64,000 bases of DNA. Source: JABGPL01 sp964387885. Lineage in GTDB: Bacteria; Electryoneota; AABM5-125-24; Hatepunaeales; Hatepunaeaceae. Positions 42,716-52,016 of the stretch are shown here, one piece after another (position 1 is the first letter of the stretch; each line of letters starts with the position of its first letter). The stretch lies in the NCBI GenBank assembly GCA_964387885.1, contig CAYLYZ010000003.1, positions 36,401-100,400 on the forward strand, in the 5' to 3' direction. A model generated the notes under the pieces. It was not told where the DNA came from and made no database searches. It was given only the letters and a program-made list of their open reading frames with translations. Both the position numbers and the translations under genes were made by a program.

Positions 42716-43928
42716 TGTCTCTTGATCCGGAAACTAATTGTTGAAAGACCTGATCCATCTTCTCTGAGCATATTTTCCAGGTTAATCTTTCCAAAATGGT
42801 TTTTCTACCAGCTTCACCTATTCGCATTCTTAAATCAGGTTCGTTTATTAATTTTTCCCAAATCGTTGTCAACTCATCAACATCATGAGGATCGGCCAGA
42901 AATCCATTTACACCGTCCTCGATCAAATCTTCTCCACCCTGTCCTCTTACGCCTATGGTCGGAATACCGAGTGCCATTGATTCAAGATAAGTTAGCCCAA
43001 GACCCTCCTTGTAACTTGGCATGGAATAGATATCTGATCGTGCCATTACAAGTTTTGATTCTTCGTATTGTAGTCTACCGGTTAAAATAGCCCTGCCTTT
43101 CAAATCCAGATCGTTCACCTTTTTGATCAATTTCTGCCTTATTTCCCCTTCACCGATATTTCGGTAGATTAATCCCGGATATTTATCCTTCAGACGGTTC
43201 ATAACATCAATGTTATATTGAATTCCCTTTGTTTTAACAGCACGACTTACTGAAAGAACGGTGCACTTATCCGGTGATCGCTCTGTATTTAACCAGCGTT
43301 CTCGTTCCTCAAATGCTGACTCCAACTCACCCATATCAGCACCGAAGTGAGCAATTTTAATAGTTGAAGCAGGTGCAGCTTCAAGGGCTTCCCGTTTCAA
43401 CCGCTCACTCAGAGCTATAACTCCGACAGCATTTTCATATACTTTTCTAATTTCTTCTTGCGCTCCGGGAAGATGAACAACACTATTCAAGTCCGATCCA
43501 TGGATCATTACAATATAAGGGATTCCCATCTTTTTCGAGAGCTCCAGAGCTGCGCAGCTATTTGGGATAGCTGTCTGGCTCCATATCAAGTCAGGACGAT
43601 ACTCTTCTGTAATTCGGGTCATTTTTTTCCCGATTTGTGACCAGAGTGTTCGACCCCAGACTTCCGGTTTTAAAAATCTGTAGATGAACTTATATGGGAG
43701 AAAATCGATTGGGATTCCCTCGAATTCTTCATGTTTGGGATACTTCTGTTGTTCTACATCATTTTGATTCGCGAACAGATTTAATGGGAATGGTAATCTA
43801 TTCAAAGCATAGATTACATGAAATTCATGACCTCTTAATCTCAAGTATTTCACTGCATGATAAAGGCCAATCCCGCTGGTCGGCAGGATTGAATTAGGGA
43901 ACATATTGGTGATTACAAGTATCTTCAT
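42708..43928 (-). CDS. Glycosyltransferase family 4
   Basis: GT-B fold sugar transferase, 406 residues. The N-terminal domain starts KILVITNMFPNSILPTSGI with a donor-side HGSDLNSVVHLP. The C-terminal domain has SVSRAVKTKGIQYNID, the nucleotide-sugar site YKEGLGLTYLESMALGIPTI with the EGLGLTxLE motif, and VNGFLADPHDVDEL. It resembles capsule or exopolysaccharide glycosyltransferases. Sugar and acceptor are unknown. Confidence 0.92.
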   Translation of the reverse strand: MKILVITNMFPNSILPTSGIGLYHAVKYLRLRGHEFHVIYALNRLPFPLNLFANQNDVEQQKYPKHEEFEGIPIDFLPYKFIYRFLKPEVWGRTLWSQIGKKMTRITEEYRPDLIWSQTAIPNSCAALELSKKMGIPYIVMIHGSDLNSVVHLPGAQEEIRKVYENAVGVIALSERLKREALEAAPASTIKIAHFGADMGELESAFEERERWLNTERSPDKCTVLSVSRAVKTKGIQYNIDVMNRLKDKYPGLIYRNIGEGEIRQKLIKKVNDLDLKGRAILTGRLQYEESKLVMARSDIYSMPSYKEGLGLTYLESMALGIPTIGVRGQGGEDLIEDGVNGFLADPHDVDELTTIWEKLINEPDLRMRIGEAGRKTILERLTWKICSEKMDQVFQQLVSGSRDIG

Positions 43929-44267
43929 TTAAAGTTAAACCATGTTTTTCCTCTCTCATCAAATTTGATCAAGGAATCCATTAATCTTTCTCTAACAGTT
44001 AACACAACTTTATTTTTACTTACTTTACATATAAAAAACAACCGCTGAAATTCGGGTTCTTCTTGCTTGCAAAGCTGGTGTATTAGTTGCGAAAAGAGAG
44101 TTTTTTTAGCAAGTTTACTCTTCAACCCTTGGTTTCACAGCAAAGGATTAATACTATAACATACAATCGGTCAATGGTTAAACCAACTGTTTGGGATTAT
44201 TCAAACATAACCATTTTACTTTGGTAAAGCCCTTTTAGATAATTATTAATTATCCCACGAGAAGGAC
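43929..44267. other. Intergenic region before the response regulator, no supported gene
   Basis: AT-rich 339 bp. A TTG-started frame of 66 codons at 44125-43925 overlaps the glycosyltransferase start, but it has no Shine-Dalgarno and no family resemblance; see rejected items. No clear promoter is seen for the response regulator. Confidence 0.5.
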
Positions 44268-44642
44268 ATGTTAAAAACCATTCTTATAGTTGATGATGAA
44301 CCTTCAATCCTGAGACTGCTTTCGAAGTACTTCGAGCGACAGGGGTACGAAGTTCATTGTGCTGAAAACGCTGATGAAGCTCTAAAACTTGCTGAAAACA
44401 ATGTTTTTTACGGTCATTTCATCGATATCGGATTGACAGGAATAACTGGCGATGAACTATTCAAATTATTAAAAGAGAATAATCCTAATGCATTTTTCTT
44501 TGCAATGACGGGAAATGCTACCGATTCGGACCATCAGGATTGCCTTGATATCGGCTTCAATAAGTGTTTTTTTAAGCCGTTAGAACTTGCCGTCATTAGT
44601 GAGGCAATCAAATCAGAATTTGAAAAACTTAGTATAAAGTGA
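44268..44642 (+). CDS. Stand-alone response-regulator receiver protein
   Basis: A single receiver (CheY-like) domain of 124 residues with no output domain. Acidic pair Asp9-Asp10 (IVDDEPSILRLL), phosphoacceptor Asp53 (HFIDIGL), Thr in AMTGNAT and Lys103 (CFFKPLE) are present, so phosphotransfer is plausible. No kinase is nearby. AGAAGGACATG gives a good ribosome-binding site. Confidence 0.9.
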   Translation: MLKTILIVDDEPSILRLLSKYFERQGYEVHCAENADEALKLAENNVFYGHFIDIGLTGITGDELFKLLKENNPNAFFFAMTGNATDSDHQDCLDIGFNKCFFKPLELAVISEAIKSEFEKLSIK

Positions 44643-44974
44643 CAATATTGAATTAAAATAATCTCGATTACAATCGTGCGATATCAGTATTTAAGACAAC
44701 CAGTTACTTACTGAGTTACCAAAAGGAAATCCAAACCGGATACTAATCCCGGAAAATCGCATTCAACATGAAATTCTCTTTCTTTTCCACTCTGACGTTT
44801 CTCATTGAGAAACCACTGCTCGAATTATAGCTTTTGATAATTGAAAAAAGTTATTAATTTTAAGGTTGTGGTTTTCCGGTTGAGCTAATCCTTCCGGTAG
44901 ACCGATACGACACTTTGATGTTGTAATATTTTTTGAAGAGTACTTAAACCGACCTCACAAAAACGGAAAATAAC
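44643..44974. other. Intergenic region upstream of panB, no gene seen
   Basis: 332 bp without supported coding sequence. It includes short A/T-rich tracts near 44850 but no convincing promoter boxes, terminator or repeat copy. Confidence 0.5.
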
Positions 44975-45787
44975 ATGGCTAAGGAAAACAGACCGGTTAC
45001 CACCACCTATCTCCAGAAGATGAAACAGCGTGGTCAGAAAATCGTTGCCTTAACCGCTTATGATGCAACCTTCGCGAGACTCGAAGATGAAGCAGGTATC
45101 GATGTTATGCTCGTCGGTGACTCTCTTGGGATGGTGATACAGGGACATGCCGACACTCTTCCTGTAACAATAGAGGACATCGTATATCACACCAGAGCCT
45201 GCCGTCGTGGGATTAAGCGAGCTTTACTCGTCGCAGATATGCCGTTCCTGAGCTATCAGGTTACTCCCGAGGAAGCACTTCGAAACGCTGGACTATGCAT
45301 GAAAGAGGGTGCTGCCGATTCTGTAAAACTCGAGGGAGGAGTACCGGTCGCGGATACAATCCGCAGGCTGGTTGACGCCGGGATCCCGGTGATGGCTCAC
45401 ATCGGAATGCAGCCGCAAATGGTAAACGTCTACGGCGGTTTCAAACTCCGCGGCAGAAAAAAGAACGAATCCGACCAGATAAAACGTGATGCTGATGCAA
45501 TCCAGGAAGCCGGCGCTTACGCGGTCGTCCTTGAGAAAGTCTCCCGAAGTCTTGCGGCAGACATCACCAAACAACTCGATATCCCTACTATCGGAATAGC
45601 ATCAGGTCCAGATTGCGACGGTCAAATTCTCGTCAACTATGATATGCTGGGTTTATCTGATGAGTATCATTTTAAATTCGTAAGGAAATTCGCTGAACTT
45701 GGTGATGTTATCCGTGAAGGCGTGAGGAAGTATGGGGATGATATCCGCGCTGGGACTTTTCCGACTGGTGAAGAGTCGTTTGATTAA
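44975..45787 (+). CDS. panB: 3-methyl-2-oxobutanoate hydroxymethyltransferase
   Basis: First step of pantothenate (CoA) synthesis: hydroxymethylates ketoisovalerate. The 270-residue product has ALTAYDATFARLEDEAGID, LVGDSLGMVIQGHADTLPVT with the Mg-binding Asp, DMPFLSYQ, KLEGG and AHIGMQPQ. Complete. No panC or panD is in the window. Confidence 0.96.
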   Translation: MAKENRPVTTTYLQKMKQRGQKIVALTAYDATFARLEDEAGIDVMLVGDSLGMVIQGHADTLPVTIEDIVYHTRACRRGIKRALLVADMPFLSYQVTPEEALRNAGLCMKEGAADSVKLEGGVPVADTIRRLVDAGIPVMAHIGMQPQMVNVYGGFKLRGRKKNESDQIKRDADAIQEAGAYAVVLEKVSRSLAADITKQLDIPTIGIASGPDCDGQILVNYDMLGLSDEYHFKFVRKFAELGDVIREGVRKYGDDIRAGTFPTGEESFD

Positions 45788-45805
45788 AGGTAAGAGATTT
45801 ATTAA

Positions 45806-45880
45806 CCGTACGGACGATTCACGAATCGCCCCGATACAAAATAACTTTATCAAGGGGTGATTCGTGAATCACCCAAACGG
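45806..45880. repeat. Inverted pair of GGTGATTCGTGAATC units
   Basis: The left arm around 45811-45832 and the right arm around 45854-45880 pair through GATTCACGAATC with CCGT/ACGG at the outer edges. Each unit is also a palindrome (GATTCGTGAATC). The single copy at 36225 belongs to the same family. Confidence 0.7.
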
Positions 45881-45888
45881 GCAGGTAG

Positions 45889-45907
45889 GGCGGGTTCTTA
45901 ACCCGCC
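45889..45907. repeat. GGCGGGTT hairpin
   Basis: GGCGGGTT / AACCCGCC with loop CTT, a perfect 8-bp stem directly after the preceding repeat pair. The remaining 120 bp before the next gene hold nothing recognised. Confidence 0.6.
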
Positions 45908-46027
45908 AATTCGTTTATAATATAACCATTTATCCGGCAGGCATGAGATACCGCCCAATATAACCTAAGATTAGAATTTCTTAGATTTTCCCTTATTTAA
46001 TGAAGAACATGATACTGGGAGTTACTC

Positions 46028-48979
46028 ATGTACAGGATTTTGCACAAACATTTCAAATGTTTTTTTGTAGACGTTTTATTTTTCACACTTTTTCTAACCT
46101 TACTCTGTCGAGCAGAACCATTTATGCGTTTTGGCGGTGATGGAGCTTTTTTCTGGTCGGAATCCCGCGTTAATCTTCACCCTTTACAAACTATCAGAGA
46201 TGGTGAGAGTGTTCTACGGACCTGGTCAGACCTCGATGCTGAAACAGGACTCCGACAAATATATCTTCAGATTATACACTCCGATGCTTCATGGGAGTTC
46301 GAATCGCCAATTAGGCTGAGTCGCAATGACTGGCGGACAACCCTGGGATTCTCCACATCTGACGAAAATGGAAACATCTTCGTCGCCTGGCATTCGGTTA
46401 ATCCTGAAGATCAGGATTCTGGAGAGTTGTACGCTCAAAAGTTCAATTCTCAAGGTGAGGCACAATGGGGAGAAGGCGGATTACTAATCAGAGATGCTAT
46501 AATTGTTTATCCGAATATGATTTTTTCTGGCCGACCTGATGAATGGGTGATTGAGGATTATCGGGGAGGTTGTTATGTTATTTGCAATAGTGGATTTACA
46601 GCAATCAACTCTGATGGAGAATTGAGGGAAAACTGGAGACTGAATGACGCTCATTTACCTCGGAACCAAACTTTATACCGGGTAGATTCAGACGGAGCTG
46701 GAGGTTTCTTGTATAAAGTTCAATTTTCCGAGGACAGGACAGATGGAGAAAACAAAATATCTTATGATGGTGAATCACTTTTTGAAATCCCAACATTCAC
46801 TCGAGTCGAAGGATTGCCTGGAAATGCAGGAGTACACTGGATTGCGGGTTACAACGGAGGAGCTATTTGTCAATGGTTTTCCGGAGAGGAAAGGGGCTTA
46901 TGCGTTGTTGATGATGAATACCATTTAATTGAAAATCGATTTATAAATGCGAGCTGTCGGATTATTGAAAGGAATTACTTGATACTTCAAGACGGTTCTT
47001 ACGTTTTCAGGTTCGATGCTAATCAATCAAGCTATGCGATTAGATATGACCCGGAAAGCAATTCTTTGCCCTGGGGAGAAGAAGGGATTCAAGTGTGTCC
47101 AATTGTCGAAGATCGCTGGGTGAGCACGTGGACATCTTGTGAAATGACAGAGTTAACAAATGGTAATTTAATAATACCTTACGGCATTTGGAATTTTGAA
47201 CTACATCATGAATTTTCATGTAATATCTACTGCATTACTCCAGATGGGGAACAAGTTTGGCAATCACCTATATTTGTCGATTGGTTGGGATCTCCCAGAT
47301 ATGTTGAGCAAGCTCCTGATGGTGAATTCTGGTTGGCAGGGGACAAGGTGAATTCGGGAACAATCAGAAATTATCCCTATTTTCTTCTAAAATCTGATTT
47401 AAATGGTAACGTCATTCACGAAAACATTGACCAGAGCGTAAACCACCGCGATATTGCAGGGATACAGTCTATTAAGCCACGTCCCAATGGTCAATACGAT
47501 TTACACTTTTCAGAACGTGATGGTTTAAGAGTAATTAGAATGAATTGGGATGGAACTATCTCCGATCCACCACAAGGCGAGTTATTAATTGAAGCTGATC
47601 CTCTGTTCTATTCCTATCGTTACAATGTTAACTGCTCGAGGCATAACATATTTGCATGGTTTAATAACGCAAAATTCTTCGCTTCTCTGAATGATCATGG
47701 TGATTTAGTATGGAGTACTCAGGTAGATTGTGAAAATAACTGGAACCCTGAATATGCCTTTCCCCCAAACAACGATATTCTGTATTTCAGTATGTACGAT
47801 TATGTAGATGATATTCACCAATCAACCATTACCGCGATAGATTTAAATAATGGTGAAATAATATGCCAATCACCGATAATCAATCATGGAAATGACGTTA
47901 AGAAAACATTTGTGGTAGCTGTTGAAGAATCCATTTTCGACATTGTGGACTCAAGGAGATCCGGAGTCATAATTAATAAACTTGATTTACAGGGAAGACA
48001 AGTATGGCAGGAACCCTTCCATCTAAATAAACATGCAAATGCCTCAGCTTTTGGAGCTTTCGCATCCACTGACGGGAACTTCTGGATAGGTCTGCATCAG
48101 ACGGTAAATGGTGAATTTAATACATGGGTCAGGAAAATATCAACTGCAAACGGTGATGTTATTGATTCACTGTCATTGATGCAAGATCCTATCAGAATCG
48201 ATGACAATTTCAGGAACAGACACGTTTATAAAACTGTTTCTGTAAATTATAATGTTTGGTTTTTACCTATGAGAGTTCCCGGTATCGATGGTGTAGAGCA
48301 ATCCCTTCCAATATTCTGTATGACAAGAGATGGAGAAGTTCTGTCTGGTGCTAGTGGTATTAACCTTATCAGTCCCAACGGGCAAAATAACGAGCACATC
48401 CAGAGCAAACCTGATGAACTCGGAGGATTATGGTTAGCTTGGAGGAGACCTAATCAAGAAGGAAGTGAAGACAAAACATTTGTGACACATATTGATGAAC
48501 AATGCACTTTCAACGATCCCTGGACACGAACCGGAACTCGTGTTTTTCCAGATGTTGAGATGGACGAAAGACTATTAGACATAGAAGTTATTGACGAGAA
48601 TAGTATTGGTGTGGTGTCGCGTTTGCAAGATCGTGCCTTAGGAGACCACTTCAGGTTTCAGATTGTCAGTTCCGAACCCTTTCAAAGTGCAGGTGAATAT
48701 CCGGTCAAACCCGTTGATGACTTTAGAATAACATCCATTTCCCCGAATCCATTCAACTCATCTACAAAGCTGACATGTCGACTGCCACGTTCCAGCAATA
48801 TTAGCATCAATATTTATGATGTCACCGGAAGACTGGCAGAATCTTATGCTGAGGATCTCGTTCAGGCCGGTGAACGTGAATTCACAATTGATTGCACAGT
48901 CCTTGGGACAGGATTGTATTTCGTGCGAATAGAGTCGGATTATGGTATGTTAACGAGGAAAATTATGGTACTCAGATAA
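46028..48979 (+). CDS. Large secreted protein with type IX sorting domain
   Basis: A 983-residue exported protein with an N-terminal hydrophobic signal (VLFFTLFLTLLCRA). The body is a long chain of repeated beta-strand units such as SDENGNIFVAWHSV, DSDGAGGFLYKVQ, APDGEFWLAGD and STDGNFWIGLH, consistent with one or two beta-propellers. Residues about 905-983 are the C-terminal sorting domain (SPNPFNSSTKLTCRLPRS ... YDVTGRLAES ... GLYFVRIESD ... RKIMVLR). It lacks recognised catalytic motifs. Likely secreted or surface-attached. Confidence 0.85.
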   Translation: MYRILHKHFKCFFVDVLFFTLFLTLLCRAEPFMRFGGDGAFFWSESRVNLHPLQTIRDGESVLRTWSDLDAETGLRQIYLQIIHSDASWEFESPIRLSRNDWRTTLGFSTSDENGNIFVAWHSVNPEDQDSGELYAQKFNSQGEAQWGEGGLLIRDAIIVYPNMIFSGRPDEWVIEDYRGGCYVICNSGFTAINSDGELRENWRLNDAHLPRNQTLYRVDSDGAGGFLYKVQFSEDRTDGENKISYDGESLFEIPTFTRVEGLPGNAGVHWIAGYNGGAICQWFSGEERGLCVVDDEYHLIENRFINASCRIIERNYLILQDGSYVFRFDANQSSYAIRYDPESNSLPWGEEGIQVCPIVEDRWVSTWTSCEMTELTNGNLIIPYGIWNFELHHEFSCNIYCITPDGEQVWQSPIFVDWLGSPRYVEQAPDGEFWLAGDKVNSGTIRNYPYFLLKSDLNGNVIHENIDQSVNHRDIAGIQSIKPRPNGQYDLHFSERDGLRVIRMNWDGTISDPPQGELLIEADPLFYSYRYNVNCSRHNIFAWFNNAKFFASLNDHGDLVWSTQVDCENNWNPEYAFPPNNDILYFSMYDYVDDIHQSTITAIDLNNGEIICQSPIINHGNDVKKTFVVAVEESIFDIVDSRRSGVIINKLDLQGRQVWQEPFHLNKHANASAFGAFASTDGNFWIGLHQTVNGEFNTWVRKISTANGDVIDSLSLMQDPIRIDDNFRNRHVYKTVSVNYNVWFLPMRVPGIDGVEQSLPIFCMTRDGEVLSGASGINLISPNGQNNEHIQSKPDELGGLWLAWRRPNQEGSEDKTFVTHIDEQCTFNDPWTRTGTRVFPDVEMDERLLDIEVIDENSIGVVSRLQDRALGDHFRFQIVSSEPFQSAGEYPVKPVDDFRITSISPNPFNSSTKLTCRLPRSSNISINIYDVTGRLAESYAEDLVQAGEREFTIDCTVLGTGLYFVRIESDYGMLTRKIMVLR

Positions 48980-48984
48980 TAGAC

Positions 48985-49180
48985 GTAGCCCGGATTCTTG
49001 CTAAAATCCGTTTAATCCGCTTCATCCGTTGTGAATATCATTCGTTTCCGTCACTTTCCGTCACATTTCCGTCACACCCTCAATCCCCCACCCACAAACA
49101 CTTACCGCCAAAAGTGTGACGATGTGACGATAATTTATGATATGCCCTGTTCTTTGCTGTGAAAGCACCCGGATTCTTGC
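48985..49180. repeat. Solo GTAGCCCG arm, TTTCCGTCAC tandem copies and GTGACG inversion
   Basis: Part of the 272-bp gap after the large secreted gene. It includes one GTAGCCCGGATTCTTGC arm (48985-49001). Three near-tandem copies of TTTCCGTCAC follow at 49045-49054, 49055-49064 and 49066-49075. GTGTGACGATGTGACGA at 49114-49130 is their inverted form. CCCGGATTCTTGC recurs at 49168-49180. None has a known function. Confidence 0.55.
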
Positions 49181-49185
49181 AAACT

Positions 49186-49241
49186 GTTTAGAGTACAGGC
49201 TTTAGCCTGAAGCTGATCAGCCTAAAGGCTGTACTCTAAAC
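49186..49241. repeat. GTTTAGAGTACAG inverted repeat
   Basis: 24-base arms at 49186-49209 and 49218-49241 match except at two positions. Those two differences keep each arm's own AGGCTTTAGCCT-type palindrome intact. It ends 10 bp before the mutase stop and may terminate that transcript. Confidence 0.75.
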
Positions 49242-49251
49242 TCTCTACTTT

Positions 49252-50913
49252 CTAAAACACCGCCGTTTCCCGATACTCCCCAAACGCCTCCTTCAACACC
49301 TCAACCATCTCACCAAGCGTCGCATAAGCATGCGCACATTCGATAAAATTAGGCATTAAGTTAGTGTCTGACCTTGCCGCATCTGCTAATCGGTCAAGAG
49401 TCCTTTTCACCTCTTTCGGATCCCGTTTCTTACGAACCTCCTGCAGATTAGCTACCTGGCGTTGTTCAACTTCAGGAGTAATCTTCAAGATAGGAATTTC
49501 AATCGCTTCATCTTTATCGATGTAGGCATTAACTCCAATTGTTTTCCTCTTCCCGGATTCAAGTTCCAGCTGGAATCTATATGCCGCTTTGGCGAGTTCA
49601 CGCTGCTGGAATCCATTCTCCAAAGATGCAATCACTCCACCCTGCTCATCTATCAGTTCGAAATATTCTTCTGCAGCAGCTTCCATTTTGTCAGTCAACT
49701 GTTCAACATAATAGGATCCGGCAAGAGGATCAATTACATTGGTGACTCCGGTTTCATGAGCTATTATCTGCTGGGTTCTGAGTGCGATCTTGGCAGCTTT
49801 ATCCGATGGCAGAGCCAGCGTTTCATCCATTGAATTCGTGTGTAATGACTGAGTCCCTCCAAGTACTCCGGACAGAGCCTGGATAGCAGTCCGCACAATG
49901 TTGTTCTCGGGCTGTTGAGCAGTCAGGCTGCATCCCGCAGTTTGTGTGTGGAAACGCAGTAACCAGCTGCGTTCGTTTTTTGCACCGTACTTATTGCGCA
50001 TCCGTTTCGACCAGATCCGCCTTGCAGCACGGTATTTTGCGATTTCTTCAAAGAAATCCTGATGGGCGTTAAAAAAATGGGAAAGACGTGGGGCGAAAGC
50101 ATCTACATCAAGACCACGTTCAATACTCGCTTCGACATAGGCAAATCCGTCTGAAAGGGTAAATGCCAGCTCCTGCACTGCTGTGGATCCCGCTTCTCTG
50201 ATATGGTATCCTGAGATCGAAACAGGATTCCAGAGCGGCATTTCATTAGTGCCATATTCTATAGTGTCAACCACCAGTCTCATCGATGGTCCCGGAGGAA
50301 AGATGTATTCTTTCTGGGCAATATATTCCTTGAGTATGTCGTTCTGAGTTGTCCCTCTCAGTTTTGACCTGTCCGCTCCCTGGCGTTCAGCCGCAGCAAT
50401 GTAGAATGCCCACAGTATAGCAGCCGGTCCATTGATGGTCATCGATGTCGAGACCTTTTCCATTTCAATGCCGTCAAACAACACTTCCATATCTCTCAAT
50501 GAGCATACAGCAACACCACAATGTCCGACTTCTCCCAGAGACCATGCATCGTCAGAATCCCGACCCATTAATGTCGGCATGTCAAAGGCAACGGATAGCC
50601 CGGTTTGACCGGCTTCAAGCAGAAAATGATAACGTTTATTCGTATCTTCAGGCGTGGCAAAACCGCTGAACATGCGCATTGTCCAGAGCCTGCCCCGGTA
50701 CATGGATGGATGTACACCACGTGTAAATGGGAATTGCCCGGGCATGCTGAGTTGCTGCTCCGGATCCCAATCTTTCATATCATATTGAGTTACTATCGGT
50801 GGGACATCCTCAGACGAAACTGTTTTGAATAATGTATCTTCACGTAGTTTCGAATTGTTAAATTCATTTTCCCAGCGCTTGTAGGATTCGGAAGTATTTT
50901 TTTTACTGCTCAT
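49252..50913 (-). CDS. Methylmalonyl-CoA mutase family, large (catalytic) subunit without B12 domain
   Basis: Acyl-CoA mutase TIM-barrel subunit of 553 residues, using adenosyl-cobalamin to rearrange an acyl-CoA. Visible segments: HPSMYRGRLWTMRMFSGFATPEDTNKRYHFLL, GQTGLSVAFDMPTLMG, the SISGYHIREAGSTAVQELAF active-site stretch, and LHTNSMDETLALPSD. The cobalamin-binding domain with DxHxxG is absent, so this is the separate-subunit form; the small subunit must be encoded elsewhere. Its stop-to-start contact with meaB supports a B12 mutase role. Methylmalonyl-CoA is the likeliest substrate, but isobutyryl- or ethylmalonyl-CoA cannot be excluded. Confidence 0.9.
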   Translation of the reverse strand: MSSKKNTSESYKRWENEFNNSKLREDTLFKTVSSEDVPPIVTQYDMKDWDPEQQLSMPGQFPFTRGVHPSMYRGRLWTMRMFSGFATPEDTNKRYHFLLEAGQTGLSVAFDMPTLMGRDSDDAWSLGEVGHCGVAVCSLRDMEVLFDGIEMEKVSTSMTINGPAAILWAFYIAAAERQGADRSKLRGTTQNDILKEYIAQKEYIFPPGPSMRLVVDTIEYGTNEMPLWNPVSISGYHIREAGSTAVQELAFTLSDGFAYVEASIERGLDVDAFAPRLSHFFNAHQDFFEEIAKYRAARRIWSKRMRNKYGAKNERSWLLRFHTQTAGCSLTAQQPENNIVRTAIQALSGVLGGTQSLHTNSMDETLALPSDKAAKIALRTQQIIAHETGVTNVIDPLAGSYYVEQLTDKMEAAAEEYFELIDEQGGVIASLENGFQQRELAKAAYRFQLELESGKRKTIGVNAYIDKDEAIEIPILKITPEVEQRQVANLQEVRKKRDPKEVKRTLDRLADAARSDTNLMPNFIECAHAYATLGEMVEVLKEAFGEYRETAVF

Positions 50914-51825
50914 TTATAGCACCTTCAAAGAAATAAACTTGTCAACTATTAACTGCGCCGCCTCTCGGACCGGCATATCTCCGTATGAGACATTTTGAAT
51001 TTCTTCCAGAGGAAGATGATCCCAAATGCGACGTGAAACGATCCCTTCTGCCAAGCGTTTAATCCTCTTTGACCTCTGATTGGCACGTCTCGAATCAATG
51101 GAACCATCCTGTTTCTTTCTTAAGAAATACTCTTCTAAATACTCAAAGAGATTATCAACACCTTTACCGGTTGTCGCCTGAACAGGAATAACTTTGGTTG
51201 GGTTGTGCGGATCCTTCAACATCATTGCAGTTTCAATGTCACCGACAAAATGTGCTGCGCCTTTAAGATCCATCTTGTTCACAACAAATAAGTCAGCAAT
51301 CTCCATTAATCCCGCCTTTATTGCCTGTACACCGTCTCCAGATGAAGGCTCCAGAACAACAATTGTCGCATCACACGCCTCCATTATGTCAACTTCAGTC
51401 TGTCCTACACCAACTGTTTCAATAATAATCCTATCAAATCCAAAAGAATCAAATAAATCAGTCGCTTCCATTGAGCTCTCCGCCAGACCGCCAAATGCAC
51501 CCTTTGTTGCGAGACTGCGGATAAAGATATCTTCATCAAGTGCATGATCTGACATCCGAATTCGATCACCTAACACAGCCCCTCCCGTGAACGGACTACT
51601 CGGATCGACCGCGATTATTCCCAGGGAATGCTGGTTTTCTCGAATTTGTCCGGCGAGTAAATTAATGAGCGTACTTTTCCCCGCACCCATCGGTCCTGTG
51701 ATACCAATTCGAAAGGCTTCACCCAGAGATCGTGAGTTCGGAATTACGGGCAGAAGTTCCCCCGGGCCTATTCTTTCAAGTCGGCTGAGTAGTCTTGCTA
51801 ACTTTAATCGTCGTTCAGGTTCCAT
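50914..51825 (-). CDS. meaB: MeaB-type GTPase chaperone of acyl-CoA mutase
   Basis: G3E GTPase that protects and reloads the B12 mutase. 303 residues: P-loop GITGPMGAGKSTLINLL, switch region VDPSSPFTGGAVLGDRIRM, ETVGVGQTEVDI and the NKMD-type base motif VVNKMDLKGA. The C-terminal dimerisation helix is present. The gene abuts the mutase without a gap, typical for this pair. Confidence 0.95.
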   Translation of the reverse strand: MEPERRLKLARLLSRLERIGPGELLPVIPNSRSLGEAFRIGITGPMGAGKSTLINLLAGQIRENQHSLGIIAVDPSSPFTGGAVLGDRIRMSDHALDEDIFIRSLATKGAFGGLAESSMEATDLFDSFGFDRIIIETVGVGQTEVDIMEACDATIVVLEPSSGDGVQAIKAGLMEIADLFVVNKMDLKGAAHFVGDIETAMMLKDPHNPTKVIPVQATTGKGVDNLFEYLEEYFLRKKQDGSIDSRRANQRSKRIKRLAEGIVSRRIWDHLPLEEIQNVSYGDMPVREAAQLIVDKFISLKVL

Positions 51826-52016
51826 TAATATTTACTTTGATCAATGATGTTTTACAAAAAGCAAAACCCGTTGAATAATGATCTGAATCCAATGGATATT
51901 ATTGTGATTGGTAACCTGTAATTTATCCAATCTGAAATCAACAATGTCCGATAGCTTGAGATCAATTAACACCGGGTATGGTTAATTGGCAGAGATTGAG
52001 CCAACTCTTTAATGTC

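Noticed and set aside
43925..44125. 66-codon minus-strand frame overlapping the glycosyltransferase start
   Set aside because: TTG start, no Shine-Dalgarno, Lys-rich composition without domain likeness. The overlap of 4 bases is the only support.
49045..49130. CRISPR-like array from the TTTCCGTCAC copies
   Set aside because: Repeats are only 10 bases, contiguous, without spacers and without cas genes.
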